A DNA stretch of 64,000 nt from NCBI RefSeq assembly GCF_003205835.1, contig NZ_CP029773.1:838501-902500 (forward strand), in the 5' to 3' direction. The position numbers were made by a program, and so were the translations under genes. The notes beneath the pieces were generated by a model. That model saw only the letters and a list, made by a program, of their open reading frames with translations, was not told the origin of the DNA and ran no database searches. The DNA is from Stenotrophomonas maltophilia (GTDB lineage Bacteria > Pseudomonadota > Gammaproteobacteria > Xanthomonadales > Xanthomonadaceae). Positions 47,966 through 59,390 of the stretch are shown in pieces; position 1 is the stretch's first letter, and each line of letters begins with the position of its first letter.

Positions 47966-48775
47966 TTGCGCACGCGCCGCCCACCTGCCGCCCCCGCCGC
48001 CCGCTCCCACGCATCGCGTGGGCGTGCGACTCCCGCTGCCGCAGCCGCCGGTGTCCGTCATGGCCTGGCGCGCGTGCTGTCCAAGGCGGGCGTGTGCTCG
48101 CGCAGCGAGGCTGCGCGCTGGATCGCCGAAGGACGGGTGCGTGTCTCCGGCCGCATCGTGCGTGATCCCGAGTTCCCGATTGGCCAGCCGGCGCCGCCGA
48201 TCGAGGTCGACGGCCAGCCCATGGGCGCGCCGCAGCGCCTGTACCTGATGCTCAACAAACCGCGTGGGGTGGTGACCACCGCGCAGGACGAGCGTGGCCG
48301 CGACACCGTGTATCGCTGCTTCGATGGTGCCGGCCTGCCGTGGATCGCACCGGTCGGGCGCCTCGACAAGGCCAGCGAGGGGTTGCTGCTGTTCAGCAAC
48401 GATCCGCAATGGGCGGCGCGCCTGACCGACCCGCAGACCGGGCCGGACAAGACCTACCACGTGCAGGTCGACCGCCTGCCCGATGACGCCACGCTGGCGG
48501 CCCTGCAGGCCGGCGTGGAGGACGAGGGCGAGTTCCTCGTTGCCCAGGCCGTGCGCGTGCTGCGCAGCGGCGACAAGACCGCGTGGCTGGAGGTGGTCCT
48601 CGACGAGGGCCGCAACCGCCACATCCGCCGCCTGTTGGCGGCCTTCGACCTGCAGGTGCTGCGCCTGGTCCGGGTTGCGATCGGCGGGCTGCAGCTCGGC
48701 GATCTCGGCAAGGGCCAGTGGCGGGTGCTGGAGGTCAGTGACCAGCAGCGGCTGGGGGCCGATGCACCGGGCTGA
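47966..48775 (+). CDS. RsuA/RluB-family pseudouridine synthase
   Basis: A 269-residue rRNA pseudouridine synthase. An N-terminal S4 RNA-binding domain (LARVLSKAGVCSRSEAARWI) is followed by the catalytic domain with GRLDKASEGLLLF, which carries the catalytic Asp, and RNRHIRRLLAAFDL. The exact rRNA target cannot be told. The start is uncertain: TTG at 47966 is the only start-like codon ahead of the S4 domain in frame, preceded by GAGG. An Ala/Arg-rich N-terminal extension of about 30 residues results. Confidence 0.85.
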   Translation: MRTRRPPAAPAARSHASRGRATPAAAAAGVRHGLARVLSKAGVCSRSEAARWIAEGRVRVSGRIVRDPEFPIGQPAPPIEVDGQPMGAPQRLYLMLNKPRGVVTTAQDERGRDTVYRCFDGAGLPWIAPVGRLDKASEGLLLFSNDPQWAARLTDPQTGPDKTYHVQVDRLPDDATLAALQAGVEDEGEFLVAQAVRVLRSGDKTAWLEVVLDEGRNRHIRRLLAAFDLQVLRLVRVAIGGLQLGDLGKGQWRVLEVSDQQRLGADAPG

Positions 48776-48860
48776 TCATCGCCCGCGGCCGGCGGTTGCC
48801 GGCCACCGTTCCAGGCGTAGGGGGCGCCTGGTTGCTGAATTTCCCGAACGGAGCCTGCCC

Positions 48861-49196
48861 ATGTACCACCCGACCCTCAACCAAACCCTGCGCTGCGCAG
48901 GCCTGCTGCTGCCGATGGTGCTGCTGACCGCCTGTGGTGGCCACAAGAAGGTGGCCAAGGCGGAAACGCCGGCCGAGACCCCGGTGGTGGAAGTGAAGAC
49001 CCCGGAGCTGGATGGTCGCGGCAGCTACCGCTTCCTGATGAGCAACGGCGACAAGAAGATGACCGCCGACGAGTTCGACGCCTGGATGAAGGCCAACGGC
49101 ATCCGCGTTGCCAAGGGCAACGGCCAGGATGCTGCCGCCAAGCCGGTGGTGGTGGCCAGCAAGGACGAGCCGAAGGGCAAGAAGAAAAAGAAGTGA
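48861..49196 (+). CDS. Small lipoprotein with MTA-EFDAWMKA motif
   Basis: A 111-residue lipoprotein (signal ending LLTAC, lipobox at about residues 22-26). The body contains RFLMSNGDKKMTADEFDAWM, which fits the EF-hand loop at positions 3, 4, 5, 8, 9 and 12 but has Met instead of Asp at position 1. It is related to the exported protein at 47439-47945. The C terminus is Lys-rich. Function is unknown. Confidence 0.8.
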   Translation: MYHPTLNQTLRCAGLLLPMVLLTACGGHKKVAKAETPAETPVVEVKTPELDGRGSYRFLMSNGDKKMTADEFDAWMKANGIRVAKGNGQDAAAKPVVVASKDEPKGKKKKK

Positions 49197-49205
49197 TGCC
49201 GGGAA

Positions 49206-49264
49206 GGTGCCGACCTCGGTCGGCACGCCATCAGGTTCTGGTAGGTGCCGACCTTGGTCGGCAC
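49206..49264 (+). repeat. Two SMAG-like palindromes
   Basis: GGTGCCGACC...GGTCGGCAC (49206-49226, no GTAG) and GTAGGTGCCGACC...GGTCGGCAC (49241-49264) lie in tandem after the lipoprotein gene. Confidence 0.75.
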
Positions 49265-49273
49265 GCTTTGACA

Positions 49274-49311
49274 GGGTCGGAACCCTTTCCGCAGGAAAGG
49301 GATCCGACCCC
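49274..49311 (-). repeat. GGGTCGGATCC-type palindromic repeat
   Basis: A single copy between the convergent lipoprotein and kbl genes, 8 nt from the kbl stop. Confidence 0.75.
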
Positions 49312-49319
49312 GGTCGTGA

Positions 49320-50528
49320 TCAGCCCTTGATCACGCCCAGCTCGACACCGATGCGGGTGAACGCATCGATTGCGCGGTCCAGATGCTCGCGGCTGTGCGC
49401 GGCGCTGATCTGGGTGCGGATGCGGGCCTGGCCCTTGGGCACCACCGGGAAGAAGAAGCCGATCGCGTAGATGCCTTCTTCCAGCAGGCGCTCGGCGAAC
49501 TTCTGTGCCAGCGGCGCGTCGTACAGCATCACCGGGCTGATCGGGTGCACGCCCGGCTTCACGTCGAAACCGGCGGCGACCATCTTTTCGCGGAAGTAGC
49601 GGGTGTTCTCCACCAGGGCGCCACGCAGGTCGTCGGCGGCGGCCAGCATCTCGAATGCCTTGATGCCGGCGGCCACCACATGCGGCGGCAGCGAGTTGGA
49701 GAACAGGTACGGGCGCGAACGCTGGCGCAGCAGCTCGATCACCTCGGCGCTGGCGCAGGTGAAGCCGCCCAGTGCGCCGCCCATGGCCTTGCCCAGGGTG
49801 CCGGTGATGATGTCGATCTTCTCCAGCACGCCCTTCACTTCGGCCGAGCCGCGGCCGGTGGCACCGAGGAAGCCGGTGGCGTGGCATTCGTCGATGTGCA
49901 CCAGGGCGTTGTACTTCTTCGCCAGCGCGGTGATCTCGTCCAGCGGGGCAATGAAGCCGTCCATCGAGAACACGCCGTCGGTGGTGATCAGCTTGGTCTT
50001 GCAGCCGGCGGCGTCGGCGGCCTGCAGCTGGGCTTCCAGGTCGGCCATGTCGCAGTTGGCGTAGCGGAAGCGCTTGGCCTTGCACAGGCGCACGCCGTCA
50101 ATGATCGAAGCATGGTTCAGCGCATCGGAAATGATCGCGTCGTTCTCGCCGAGCAGCGGCTCGAACAGGCCGCCGTTGGCATCGAAGCAGGCGGCGTACA
50201 GGATGGTGTCCTGCTTGCCGAAGAAGTCGGCGATCTGCTTCTCCAGCTGCTTGTGCAGGTCCTGGGTACCGCAGATGAAGCGCACCGAGGCCATGCCGAA
50301 GCCGTGGGTATCCAGCGCGTCCTTGGCGGCCTGGATCAGGTCCGGATGGTCGGCCAGGCCCAGGTAGTTGTTGGCACAGAAATTCAGCACCTTGCGGCCG
50401 TCCTCGAGGGTGATCTCGGCCGACTGCGGGCTGGTGATGATCCGCTCGGACTTGAACAGGCCCTGGGCGCGGATGGCGTCCAGTTCCTCGGCGTAGTGGC
50501 GGGTCAGGGCGGAGGAGGCGTCGGTCAT
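49320..50528 (-). CDS. kbl: Glycine C-acetyltransferase (2-amino-3-ketobutyrate CoA ligase)
   Basis: Kbl cleaves 2-amino-3-oxobutyrate with CoA to glycine and acetyl-CoA, the second step of threonine breakdown after Tdh. The 402-residue PLP enzyme of the alpha-oxoamine synthase family has [12 protein letters not shown] and the PLP-binding Lys in [13 protein letters not shown]. tdh, on the same strand, lies about 1 kb upstream, separated by an oppositely oriented porin gene. Confidence 0.95.
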   Translation of the reverse strand: MTDASSALTRHYAEELDAIRAQGLFKSERIITSPQSAEITLEDGRKVLNFCANNYLGLADHPDLIQAAKDALDTHGFGMASVRFICGTQDLHKQLEKQIADFFGKQDTILYAACFDANGGLFEPLLGENDAIISDALNHASIIDGVRLCKAKRFRYANCDMADLEAQLQAADAAGCKTKLITTDGVFSMDGFIAPLDEITALAKKYNALVHIDECHATGFLGATGRGSAEVKGVLEKIDIITGTLGKAMGGALGGFTCASAEVIELLRQRSRPYLFSNSLPPHVVAAGIKAFEMLAAADDLRGALVENTRYFREKMVAAGFDVKPGVHPISPVMLYDAPLAQKFAERLLEEGIYAIGFFFPVVPKGQARIRTQISAAHSREHLDRAIDAFTRIGVELGVIKG

Positions 50529-50738
50529 GGCGTGGGCACGGCTCTGAACGGGGAAACCGCTGATTCTACCGGGCATCGTCGTCCACCGACCGGGCCGGAT
50601 GGGGCGTCGCCACGGGCGGCACATGTTGCATCGCAATAGCAAACTGGTTAAGAATTCGTGAACCGGACCTGTCCCGTTCCGGTCGCTACACCCGCTCCCG
50701 CCTTCCACGCCACGCCACCGCCCCCACCGGAGACGCTC

Positions 50739-51434
50739 ATGAAGCACGCCCGTGCCTGCCTCGCCATTGCCGCTGCCCTGACCCTGGCCGCCCCGTTCGC
50801 TGCCAGCGCGCAGGAGAACGAATCGCCGTACAGCTGGAATGTCACCGCCGTATCCGACTATCTGTTCCGTGGTGTGTCGCAGACCGACGAGAAGCCGACC
50901 CTGCAGGCGGGCTTCACCTACACCTCGCCGGTAGGCCTGTATGCCGGTGTCTGGGGTTCGGGCGTGGACTTCGGTCCGGGTGACCCGAACACCGAGATCG
51001 ACTACCAGATCGGCTACGGCGTGGACGTCACTTCGCGCGTCAACTTCGACGTGCTGCTCAACCGCTACACCTACATCGGTGCCAGCCACCAGAACTACAA
51101 CGAGCTGGTGACCACCACCACGCTCGATGACACCTACAAGCTGACCGTGGCCTACACCAACGACCAGTGGAACAGCGGCACCGATGGCTGGTACTACGGT
51201 GTCGGCGGCCAGTGGGGCCTGCCGCAGGACTTCACGCTGAACGCCAACGTCGGCCGCAGCAGCTTCGAGAAGGGCCTGGCCAAGGACTACACCGACTGGA
51301 ACGTCGGCGTCAGCCGCCAGTTCGGCCTGTTCAACGTCGGCCTGGGTTACTACGGCACCGACGGCAATGGTCGCGAGAACTCCGGCAAGCTGGCGCACAG
51401 CCGCGTGCTGCTGACCGTGGCCATCGGCAAGTAA
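50739..51434 (+). CDS. TorF-family putative porin
   Basis: A 231-residue outer-membrane beta-barrel protein with signal peptide [20 protein letters not shown] (Ala-rich cleavage region ASA). The family features [19 protein letters not shown] and [15 protein letters not shown] are typical of TIGR02001/TorF proteins of unknown substrate. It sits between kbl and tdh but on the opposite strand, and ends in a SMAG plus a bidirectional terminator. Confidence 0.85.
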   Translation: MKHARACLAIAAALTLAAPFAASAQENESPYSWNVTAVSDYLFRGVSQTDEKPTLQAGFTYTSPVGLYAGVWGSGVDFGPGDPNTEIDYQIGYGVDVTSRVNFDVLLNRYTYIGASHQNYNELVTTTTLDDTYKLTVAYTNDQWNSGTDGWYYGVGGQWGLPQDFTLNANVGRSSFEKGLAKDYTDWNVGVSRQFGLFNVGLGYYGTDGNGRENSGKLAHSRVLLTVAIGK

Positions 51435-51451
51435 CGCCGCAGGCGTTACCG

Positions 51452-51476
51452 GTAGTGCCGGCCGCTGGCCGGCAAC
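51452..51476 (+). repeat. SMAG repeat
   Basis: A GTAGTGCCGGCC-type palindrome 17 nt after the porin stop codon. Confidence 0.85.
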
Positions 51477-51491
51477 ATCGGGATGGCAAAG

Positions 51492-51518
51492 AAAAAGGCG
51501 CCCATCGGGCGCCTTTTT
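51492..51518. terminator. Bidirectional terminator between porin and tdh
   Basis: A perfect 12-bp stem with AAAAA on the left and TTTTT on the right (51492-51503/51507-51518) works for both convergent genes. Another palindrome (GCCGAGC-AA-GCTCGGC) follows at about 51533-51548. Confidence 0.85.
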
Positions 51519-51574
51519 CAATTTCAAGGTGTGCCGAGCAAGCTCGGCACCCACCCATCGCGCGCGGCGAAGGG

Positions 51575-52597
51575 TCAATTCCAGCTGAGCACAACCTTGC
51601 CGGCCTTGCCTTCTTCCATCAGGTCGAAGCCCTTCTGGAAGTCGTCGATCGGCAGCTGGTGGGTCATCACCTTGCCGAGCGGGAAGCCGGACAGCACCAG
51701 CTGGGTCATCTTGTACCAGGTCTCGTACATCTTGCGGCCGTAGATGCCCTGCACGGTCAGGCCCTTGAAGATGATCTTGTCCCAGTCGCAGCCGGCGCCC
51801 TTGGGCATGATGCCGAGCATGGCGATCTTGCCGCCGTGGTACATGCAGTCGAGCATGTCGTTGAACGCGCGCGGGTTGCCGCTCATTTCCAGGCCGACGT
51901 CGAAGCCCTCCATGTGCAGTTCCTTCATCACGTCCTTCAGCGACTGGTTGGCCACGTTGACCACGCGGGTAGCACCCATGTCGGCGGCCAGCTTCAGGCG
52001 GAAGTCGTTGACGTCGGTCACCACCACGTTGCGTGCACCGATGTGCTTGCAGATGCCGGCGGCGATGATGCCGATCGGACCGGCACCAGTGATCAGCACG
52101 TCCTCGCCAATCACGTTGAACTCCAGCGCACAGTGCGCGGCGTTGCCGTAGGGGTCGAAGAACGCAGCCAGCTCGGACGGGATCTGGTCCGGGATCGGCC
52201 ACAGGTTGCTGGCCGGCATCACCATGTACTCGGCGAAGGCGCCGTTGACGTTGACGCCGATGCCGACAGTGTTCGGGCACAGGTGTGGGCGGCCGCCACG
52301 GCAATTGCGGCAGTGGCCGCAGACGATGTGGCCCTCGGCCGAGACGCGCTGGCCGATCTCGTAGCCGGTCACGGCCGAGCCGAGCGCGGCGACGCGACCG
52401 ACGAATTCGTGGCCGATGGTCAGGCCCGGCTTGATGGTGCGCTGGCTCCACTCGTCCCACAGGTAGATGTGCAGGTCGGTACCGCAGATCGCGGTCTTCT
52501 CGAGCTTGATCAGGACCTCGTTCGGGCCCGGGGTCGGAACCGGAACTTCTTCCAGCCAGATGCCCTTGGCCGCTTCGCGCTTGACCAGGGCCTTCAT
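51575..52597 (-). CDS. tdh: L-threonine 3-dehydrogenase
   Basis: Tdh oxidises threonine to 2-amino-3-oxobutyrate with NAD; Kbl completes the conversion to glycine. The 340-residue zinc MDR enzyme has the catalytic zinc Cys in [17 protein letters not shown], and the structural zinc site [15 protein letters not shown]. The start at 52597 ([15 protein letters not shown]) matches the family; two upstream ATGs at 52612 and 52627 lack family support. Confidence 0.95.
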   Translation of the reverse strand: MKALVKREAAKGIWLEEVPVPTPGPNEVLIKLEKTAICGTDLHIYLWDEWSQRTIKPGLTIGHEFVGRVAALGSAVTGYEIGQRVSAEGHIVCGHCRNCRGGRPHLCPNTVGIGVNVNGAFAEYMVMPASNLWPIPDQIPSELAAFFDPYGNAAHCALEFNVIGEDVLITGAGPIGIIAAGICKHIGARNVVVTDVNDFRLKLAADMGATRVVNVANQSLKDVMKELHMEGFDVGLEMSGNPRAFNDMLDCMYHGGKIAMLGIMPKGAGCDWDKIIFKGLTVQGIYGRKMYETWYKMTQLVLSGFPLGKVMTHQLPIDDFQKGFDLMEEGKAGKVVLSWN

Positions 52598-52755
52598 CGT
52601 TTGCTGCGCCATCGGGGTGGAACTCATCAGGGGGAAAGCGCGGATTATAGGGTGCCGCGCGGATTTCCCATGTTGCGCTGCGGGTGCAGTGGCGGAACGA
52701 AAGGCGTGCGCCGGCGGGCGTTTCGAACGTACTGCGAACAGCGGTGTCGCTTCGC

Positions 52756-52779
52756 TCGCCGGGCATGGCTCGGCGCTAC
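52756..52779 (-). repeat. SMAG-like repeat
   Basis: An imperfect inverted GTAGCGCCGAGCC-type palindrome. Confidence 0.65.
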
Positions 52780-52804
52780 CGTCCGAGGCCAGGGGACTGT
52801 GGGG

Positions 52805-52990
52805 AGGCGAGAGGCCAGGCCGATGCAGGACCGTGAGCGCCATGGATGGCGCGACCGAGCCCCCATGGGTGAGGGCGCTTTGCTTGCGGAGCACTGCTTC
52901 GCAAGCGCCCGAACGCACAGCCGCCAGCGGCTGGGCCGGGCCGCGGAGCGGGGTTTACGGCGTGTCCTGCATCGGCCTGGCCTCTCGCCT
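52805..52990 (-). repeat. Large covarying palindrome, unit C
   Basis: The arms (52805-52831 and 52964-52990) are perfectly complementary over 27 bp and unlike the arms of units A1-B2. The inner hairpin is GCGCCAT-GG-ATGGCGC (52837-52852). The apical module (about 52859-52963) matches that of A2 with about four substitutions, and GGGTTTACGGCGT is shared with B2. Confidence 0.85.
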
Positions 52991-53109
52991 CTGACCGATC
53001 GCAATGGAGACGCTGAACGGTGGAAGCACCTGATTGCATGACTTCCGGGGTTCGGGCCGGGGCAGGGCGGCGGGCTACAATCGAGGGTTCCACTACCAGG
53101 GGCCGCTCC

Positions 53110-55272
<2,163 letters not shown>

Positions 55273-55282
55273 ACCGGTTGCG

Positions 55283-55307
55283 GTAGTGCCGGCCGCTGGC
55301 CGGCAAC
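55283..55307 (+). repeat. SMAG repeat
   Basis: A GTAGTGCCGGCC-type palindrome 10 nt after the peptidase stop codon. Confidence 0.85.
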
Positions 55308-55332
55308 CTCGACCAGATAGCCGGAGTTTCCG

Positions 55333-55363
55333 AAACCCCGCGACCGACGTCGCGGGGTTTTTT
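55333..55363 (+). terminator. Intrinsic terminator after the S46 peptidase
   Basis: A perfect 12-bp stem (55333-55344/55349-55360) ends in TTTTTT. Confidence 0.9.
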
Positions 55364-55472
55364 CATGCCCGGCCCGGCCCGGTGCGCCGAACAGGTATCA
55401 TCCCTGTTCCGCGCACTTCACAGGATGTGAACGAAACGCGGAAACCTCCTCCCCCCAGGACCCCTTGCACGC

Positions 55473-56117
55473 ATGCGCATCCTGCTTGCCCGCCACGGCG
55501 AAACGCCGTGGAACGCCGAAGGCCGCTACCAGGGCCAGATCGATATTCCGCTTTCGCCGATCGGCGAAGCCCAGGCCCAGGCACTGGGTGCCCGCCTGGC
55601 CTCGGTCGACATCACCCGTGCCGTCGCCTCGCCGCTGTCGCGCGCGCAGCGCACCGCGCAGCTGGCGCTTGGCGCCGCCCGTGCCGACATGCTGCTGACC
55701 GAGCCGGAGCTGCAGGAAATCGCCCACGGTGAGTGGGAAGGGCTGCTGGCCAGCGAAATCAACGAGAAGGATCCGTCGCGCCTGCAGGCCTGGCGCGAGG
55801 AGCCCGATACCGTGCTGATGCCCGGCGGCGAATCGCTGCGCCTGGTGCTGGAACGCAGCTGGCGTGGCCTGGCCCGTGCCACCGAAGGCCTCGGCGAGCA
55901 CGACACCCTGCTGGTGGTTGCCCATGACGCGGTCAACCGCGTGATCCTGTGCAAGGTGCTGGGCCTGCCGATTTCCCGCCTGTGGACCTTCCGCCAGGCG
56001 CCGACCACGCTCAACCTGCTCGAAGGCGCCGACCTGGACAGCCTGGAAGTGGTGCGCCTGAACGACTGTGCCCACCACACGCCGTTCTTCGGCGAAGCCA
56101 AGCACCGCGCCCTCTGA
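55473..56117 (+). CDS. Histidine phosphatase family protein
   Basis: A 214-residue phosphoglycerate-mutase-like phosphatase. The phosphohistidine motif RHGET is at residues 7-11, and the second catalytic His is in VVAHDAVNRVI. It resembles GpmB/CobC-type enzymes; true mutase activity cannot be told. It is 41 nt upstream of folC and probably co-transcribed. Confidence 0.88.
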   Translation: MRILLARHGETPWNAEGRYQGQIDIPLSPIGEAQAQALGARLASVDITRAVASPLSRAQRTAQLALGAARADMLLTEPELQEIAHGEWEGLLASEINEKDPSRLQAWREEPDTVLMPGGESLRLVLERSWRGLARATEGLGEHDTLLVVAHDAVNRVILCKVLGLPISRLWTFRQAPTTLNLLEGADLDSLEVVRLNDCAHHTPFFGEAKHRAL

Positions 56118-56158
56118 CCCGCCACACCGAACCACCTGTACCTGTTGGAAGCACTGCC

Positions 56159-57430
56159 GTGACGAACCCCCCGACCACCCTGGCCGACTGGCTGGATTAC
56201 ATTGAACGCCAGCACCCGGCGAGCATCGACATGGGCCTGGAGCGCGTGCGCGCCGTGGCCACGGCGATGGGTCTTGGCGCCCCGGGCGGGCGCACCATCG
56301 TGGTCGGTGGCACCAACGGCAAGGGCTCCACCGTGGCCTTCATCGAGGCCATCGGCCGTGCTGCCGGTTGGAAGGTTGGCGCTTACACCTCGCCGCATCT
56401 GCTGCGCTACAACGAACGTGTGCGCATCGATGGCCAGGATGTCGACGATGCGGCGTTGGTTGCTGCGTTCAATGCCGTCGAAGCGGCACGCGGCGACACC
56501 ACGCTGACCTATTTCGAGTACGGCACGCTCGCTGCTTTGCAGCTGTTCGCCGAGGCAGAGCTGGACCTGGCGGTGCTGGAAGTGGGCCTGGGTGGCCGCT
56601 TGGATGCGGTCAACATCATCGATGCCGACGTGGCGGTGATCACCACCGTGGACATTGACCACGCCGAGTGGCTGGGCGAGGACCGCGAGGCGATCGGTAC
56701 CGAGAAGGCCGGCATCATCCGCGGCTGGAAGCCGGTGATCCTGGGTGAGACCGATCCGCCGTCGAGCGTGCTGGCGCGTGCCTATCTGGTCGGTGCCAAT
56801 GCGATCCGCGGTGGCAGCGATTACTTCTACGAGCCGATCGACGCCCAGCGCTGGCGCTGGCGTGATGTCGGCCTGCGCATGGAACTGCCGACCCCGGCGC
56901 TGGCCGGCCCGATCCAGCTGGCCAACGCCGGTGCCGCCATCGCCGCGCTGCGCGCGCTGGACAAGCCGGTGCCGCGTGCGGCGTGGGCCGCGGGTATCGC
57001 GGCAGCGCGCATCTCCGGCCGCATGCAGGCGTTCGAGCGTGACGGTGTGCAGATCCGCGTGGACGTAGGCCACAACCCGCAGGCCGCCGGCCAGCTGGCG
57101 CGCGCGCTGAAGGCCGAAGTGTCAGCCGGCCGCACCCTGGCGGTGTACGCCGCGTTGCAGGACAAGGACGCGGCGGGTGTGGTGCAGGCACTGCAGGACG
57201 TGGTGGGCGAGTGGACCCTGGCCGGGCTGGACGGCCCGCGCGGGCAGAGCGCCCAGCAGCTGCAGGCACGCCTGACCGGTACGGCTGCGGCCAAGGCACA
57301 GCGGGCCGGTACCGTTGAACAGGCGCTGGCGCAGGTGTTGTCACAGGCCGAGCGGGGGGACCGTGTGCTGGTATTCGGCTCCTTCCATACCGCCGCTGCG
57401 GCCCTGCAGTGGCTGCAGGGCGACGCCTGA
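56159..57430 (+). CDS. folC: Bifunctional folylpolyglutamate/dihydrofolate synthase
   Basis: FolC adds glutamate to dihydropteroate and to folates. The 423-residue Mur-ligase-like protein has the ATP loop VGGTNGKGSTVAFIEA, TSPHLLRYNERVRI, and the C-terminal VDVGHNPQAA motif. GTG at 56159 (GGAAG 8 nt upstream) is chosen. The run folC-dedD-cvpA-purF matches the E. coli gene order. Confidence 0.94.
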   Translation: MTNPPTTLADWLDYIERQHPASIDMGLERVRAVATAMGLGAPGGRTIVVGGTNGKGSTVAFIEAIGRAAGWKVGAYTSPHLLRYNERVRIDGQDVDDAALVAAFNAVEAARGDTTLTYFEYGTLAALQLFAEAELDLAVLEVGLGGRLDAVNIIDADVAVITTVDIDHAEWLGEDREAIGTEKAGIIRGWKPVILGETDPPSSVLARAYLVGANAIRGGSDYFYEPIDAQRWRWRDVGLRMELPTPALAGPIQLANAGAAIAALRALDKPVPRAAWAAGIAAARISGRMQAFERDGVQIRVDVGHNPQAAGQLARALKAEVSAGRTLAVYAALQDKDAAGVVQALQDVVGEWTLAGLDGPRGQSAQQLQARLTGTAAAKAQRAGTVEQALAQVLSQAERGDRVLVFGSFHTAAAALQWLQGDA

Positions 57431-57472
57431 TCCGCGTTCAGCCAACGCCGACGCCGGCCGGTCCGGCACCCG

Positions 57473-57478
57473 TATAAT
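57473..57478 (+). promoter_or_regulatory. Possible -10 element upstream of dedD
   Basis: A perfect TATAAT lies 34 nt upstream of the dedD start, in the 81-nt gap after folC. No good -35 is seen at 16-18 bp. Confidence 0.35.
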
Positions 57479-57511
57479 CGACGGCAATCTCCGGACAGTT
57501 GCCTGCCTCAC

Positions 57512-58555
57512 GTGGATACGCCTCTGAAACAGCGTCTGATTGGTGCCATCGTGCTGGTGGCACTGGCCGTGATTTTCCTGCCGATGCTGGTCAAGGGACC
57601 CGCGCCCGACAGCGGTGTCGCCAATGTGCCGATCGCCGCACCGGATGCGCCGGCCGATGGCCAGTTCGAAACCCGTGAGTTGCCGCTGGTCGCCCCGGCG
57701 GGCGGTGCCACCGGCCTGCAGACCGGCCAGGCCAAGCCGCTGCAGGAGGCTGCCACGCCGGCTACGCCGCCGACCGTGGATACCTCGCCGGCGGTTGCCG
57801 CCGGCAACTACGCCGTCACCTTCGGCGCCTACGGCAGCAAGGCCGACGCCGATGCGGTGATCGCCTACCTGAAGCGCTCGCAGCTGCCGGGCTTCGCCGA
57901 AACGGCCACCATCAACGGCCGCCAGGCATGGCGCGTGCGCGTTGGACCTTACGCCGACCGCGCCCAGGCCGAAGCGGCCCGCCTGCAGGCGGTGAAGATC
58001 CGCGCCGATGTGAAGGCCGAAGTCATCGCCCTGGACGCAGCAGCGGGCAACAGTTCCGCCGTTGCCGCTACGCCGGCCCCGGCCTCACCCGGCACCAGTA
58101 CTCCGGCCGCAGCCACCGCACCGTCGGCCAGTGGCAATCCCGTGCGCAGCGAAAGCCTGCCGCCGAGCACGCCGACCGCCACCACCACCCCGGCCGCCAA
58201 GCCGGAACCGCCGAAGCCGGCGCCGAAGCCGGAGGCTTCAAAGCCCGAGCCGAAGCCGGAGGCCACGGCCAGCAAGCCGGCCACGGCTCCGACCACGCCG
58301 GCAGCACCGGCCGCCAGCGGCGTCGGTTTTGCCGTGCAGCTGGGCGCGTTCGGTCAGGCCAACGATGCCAATGCCCTGCGCGACAAGGTCCGTGCCGCCG
58401 GCTTCAGCGCCTTCGTCGAGCAGGTGCGCACCGAAAAGGGCACCCTGCATCGCGTCCGCGTCGGGCCGGTGGCCAATCGCGCCGATGCCGAGCAGTTGAA
58501 GGCACAGGTCGCCGCCAAGGTCGGCGTGGCCGGCATGGTCCGACCGCACCCGTGA
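57512..58555 (+). CDS. SPOR-domain protein (DedD-like)
   Basis: A 347-residue inner-membrane protein: a short cytoplasmic N terminus, one membrane segment (LIGAIVLVALAVIFLPML, about 9-26), a first SPOR domain (about 95-170), a Pro/Ala/Lys-rich linker and a second SPOR domain (about 270-345). SPOR domains bind denuded septal peptidoglycan, so it probably acts at the division site as DedD does. The start is GTG at 57512. E. coli DedD has only one SPOR domain. Confidence 0.85.
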   Translation: MDTPLKQRLIGAIVLVALAVIFLPMLVKGPAPDSGVANVPIAAPDAPADGQFETRELPLVAPAGGATGLQTGQAKPLQEAATPATPPTVDTSPAVAAGNYAVTFGAYGSKADADAVIAYLKRSQLPGFAETATINGRQAWRVRVGPYADRAQAEAARLQAVKIRADVKAEVIALDAAAGNSSAVAATPAPASPGTSTPAAATAPSASGNPVRSESLPPSTPTATTTPAAKPEPPKPAPKPEASKPEPKPEATASKPATAPTTPAAPAASGVGFAVQLGAFGQANDANALRDKVRAAGFSAFVEQVRTEKGTLHRVRVGPVANRADAEQLKAQVAAKVGVAGMVRPHP

Positions 58556-58598
58556 TCCAGCGTGTTGCCCGCCGTCGTCACTGGCAGGAGCGGGCTGC

Positions 58599-59360
58599 GT
58601 GATCGATATCGTGCTGGGCGTGCTGATCGGCGCCTCCGTATTGTTTGGTTTCATCCGTGGCTTCGTGGGCACGGTGGTTGCGCTGGTGTCGTGGCTGCTG
58701 GCCGGCTGGATGGCCTTCACCTTCGGCAACGAGGCCTCGCACTGGTGGGCGGCACCGCAGCCACCCGGCACCGGCCATTACCTGGCCGGGTACCTCGGTG
58801 TCTTCGTTCTGACCGTCGTGGTGGTTGGGTTGGTCGGGCTGCTGCTGAAGGCCGCGATCAAGCTGACCCTGCTGGGCGGCGTCGACCGCCTGCTGGGCGG
58901 CACCCTGGGCCTGGTGCGCGGTTTGTTCTTCGCCAGCATCCTGTTGTTGCTGGCCGGATTCACTGCGTTGCCGGGCGAACCGGCCTGGCAGCAGTCGCAG
59001 CTGCGGCCGCTGCTGCAGCCTGCGGTGGCGTGGATGCAGGCCCAGCTGCCGCATCTGGACAACGTGCTGCCGCAGTCGCTGCCCTTGGAGGCCCTGCTGC
59101 CAGAGCGCCTGCCCTTGCCTCTGGACGAGATCACCCCATCTTCGCAGCAAGTGTTGGGCAAGCCGGCGGCGACAGGCGATAATGGCGTCCTCAACCAGGT
59201 AGTGGCGGGCGGCGGATGGCCGCGGTCCGTGGAGATGGAGCAGGAGCCCGCACGGGCCTCCACACTGCCCAGCAACATCGAGCCGGCGCCCGTGCGCCCG
59301 GCACGGCCCGCGCCAGCCGCGGACGGAATCCACGGCCAGGTACGGCCACCTTCCCTGTAA
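58599..59360 (+). CDS. cvpA: CvpA family membrane protein
   Basis: A 253-residue protein with four membrane segments (starting MIDIVLGVLIGASVLFGFIRGFVGT) and a long polar C-terminal tail. CvpA was first described as needed for colicin V production in E. coli; its exact role is unclear. The start is GTG at 58599. It lies between dedD and purF as in E. coli. Confidence 0.88.
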   Translation: MIDIVLGVLIGASVLFGFIRGFVGTVVALVSWLLAGWMAFTFGNEASHWWAAPQPPGTGHYLAGYLGVFVLTVVVVGLVGLLLKAAIKLTLLGGVDRLLGGTLGLVRGLFFASILLLLAGFTALPGEPAWQQSQLRPLLQPAVAWMQAQLPHLDNVLPQSLPLEALLPERLPLPLDEITPSSQQVLGKPAATGDNGVLNQVVAGGGWPRSVEMEQEPARASTLPSNIEPAPVRPARPAPAADGIHGQVRPPSL

Positions 59361-59390
59361 CTGGGCGCAGCCCAGCGGAGACCTCGCACC

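Larger units (their letters stand above)
52598..53109. other. 512-nt gap between tdh and the S46 peptidase
   Basis: This divergent gap holds the promoter region of tdh on its left, a SMAG (52756-52779), the large palindrome C (52805-52990) and about 120 nt before the peptidase start. No gene is supported. Confidence 0.7.

Noticed and set aside
49320..52766. 1148-codon minus-strand frame covering kbl
   Set aside because: Only its C-terminal 402 codons (from 50528) are kbl; the rest is antisense to the porin gene and out of frame with tdh.
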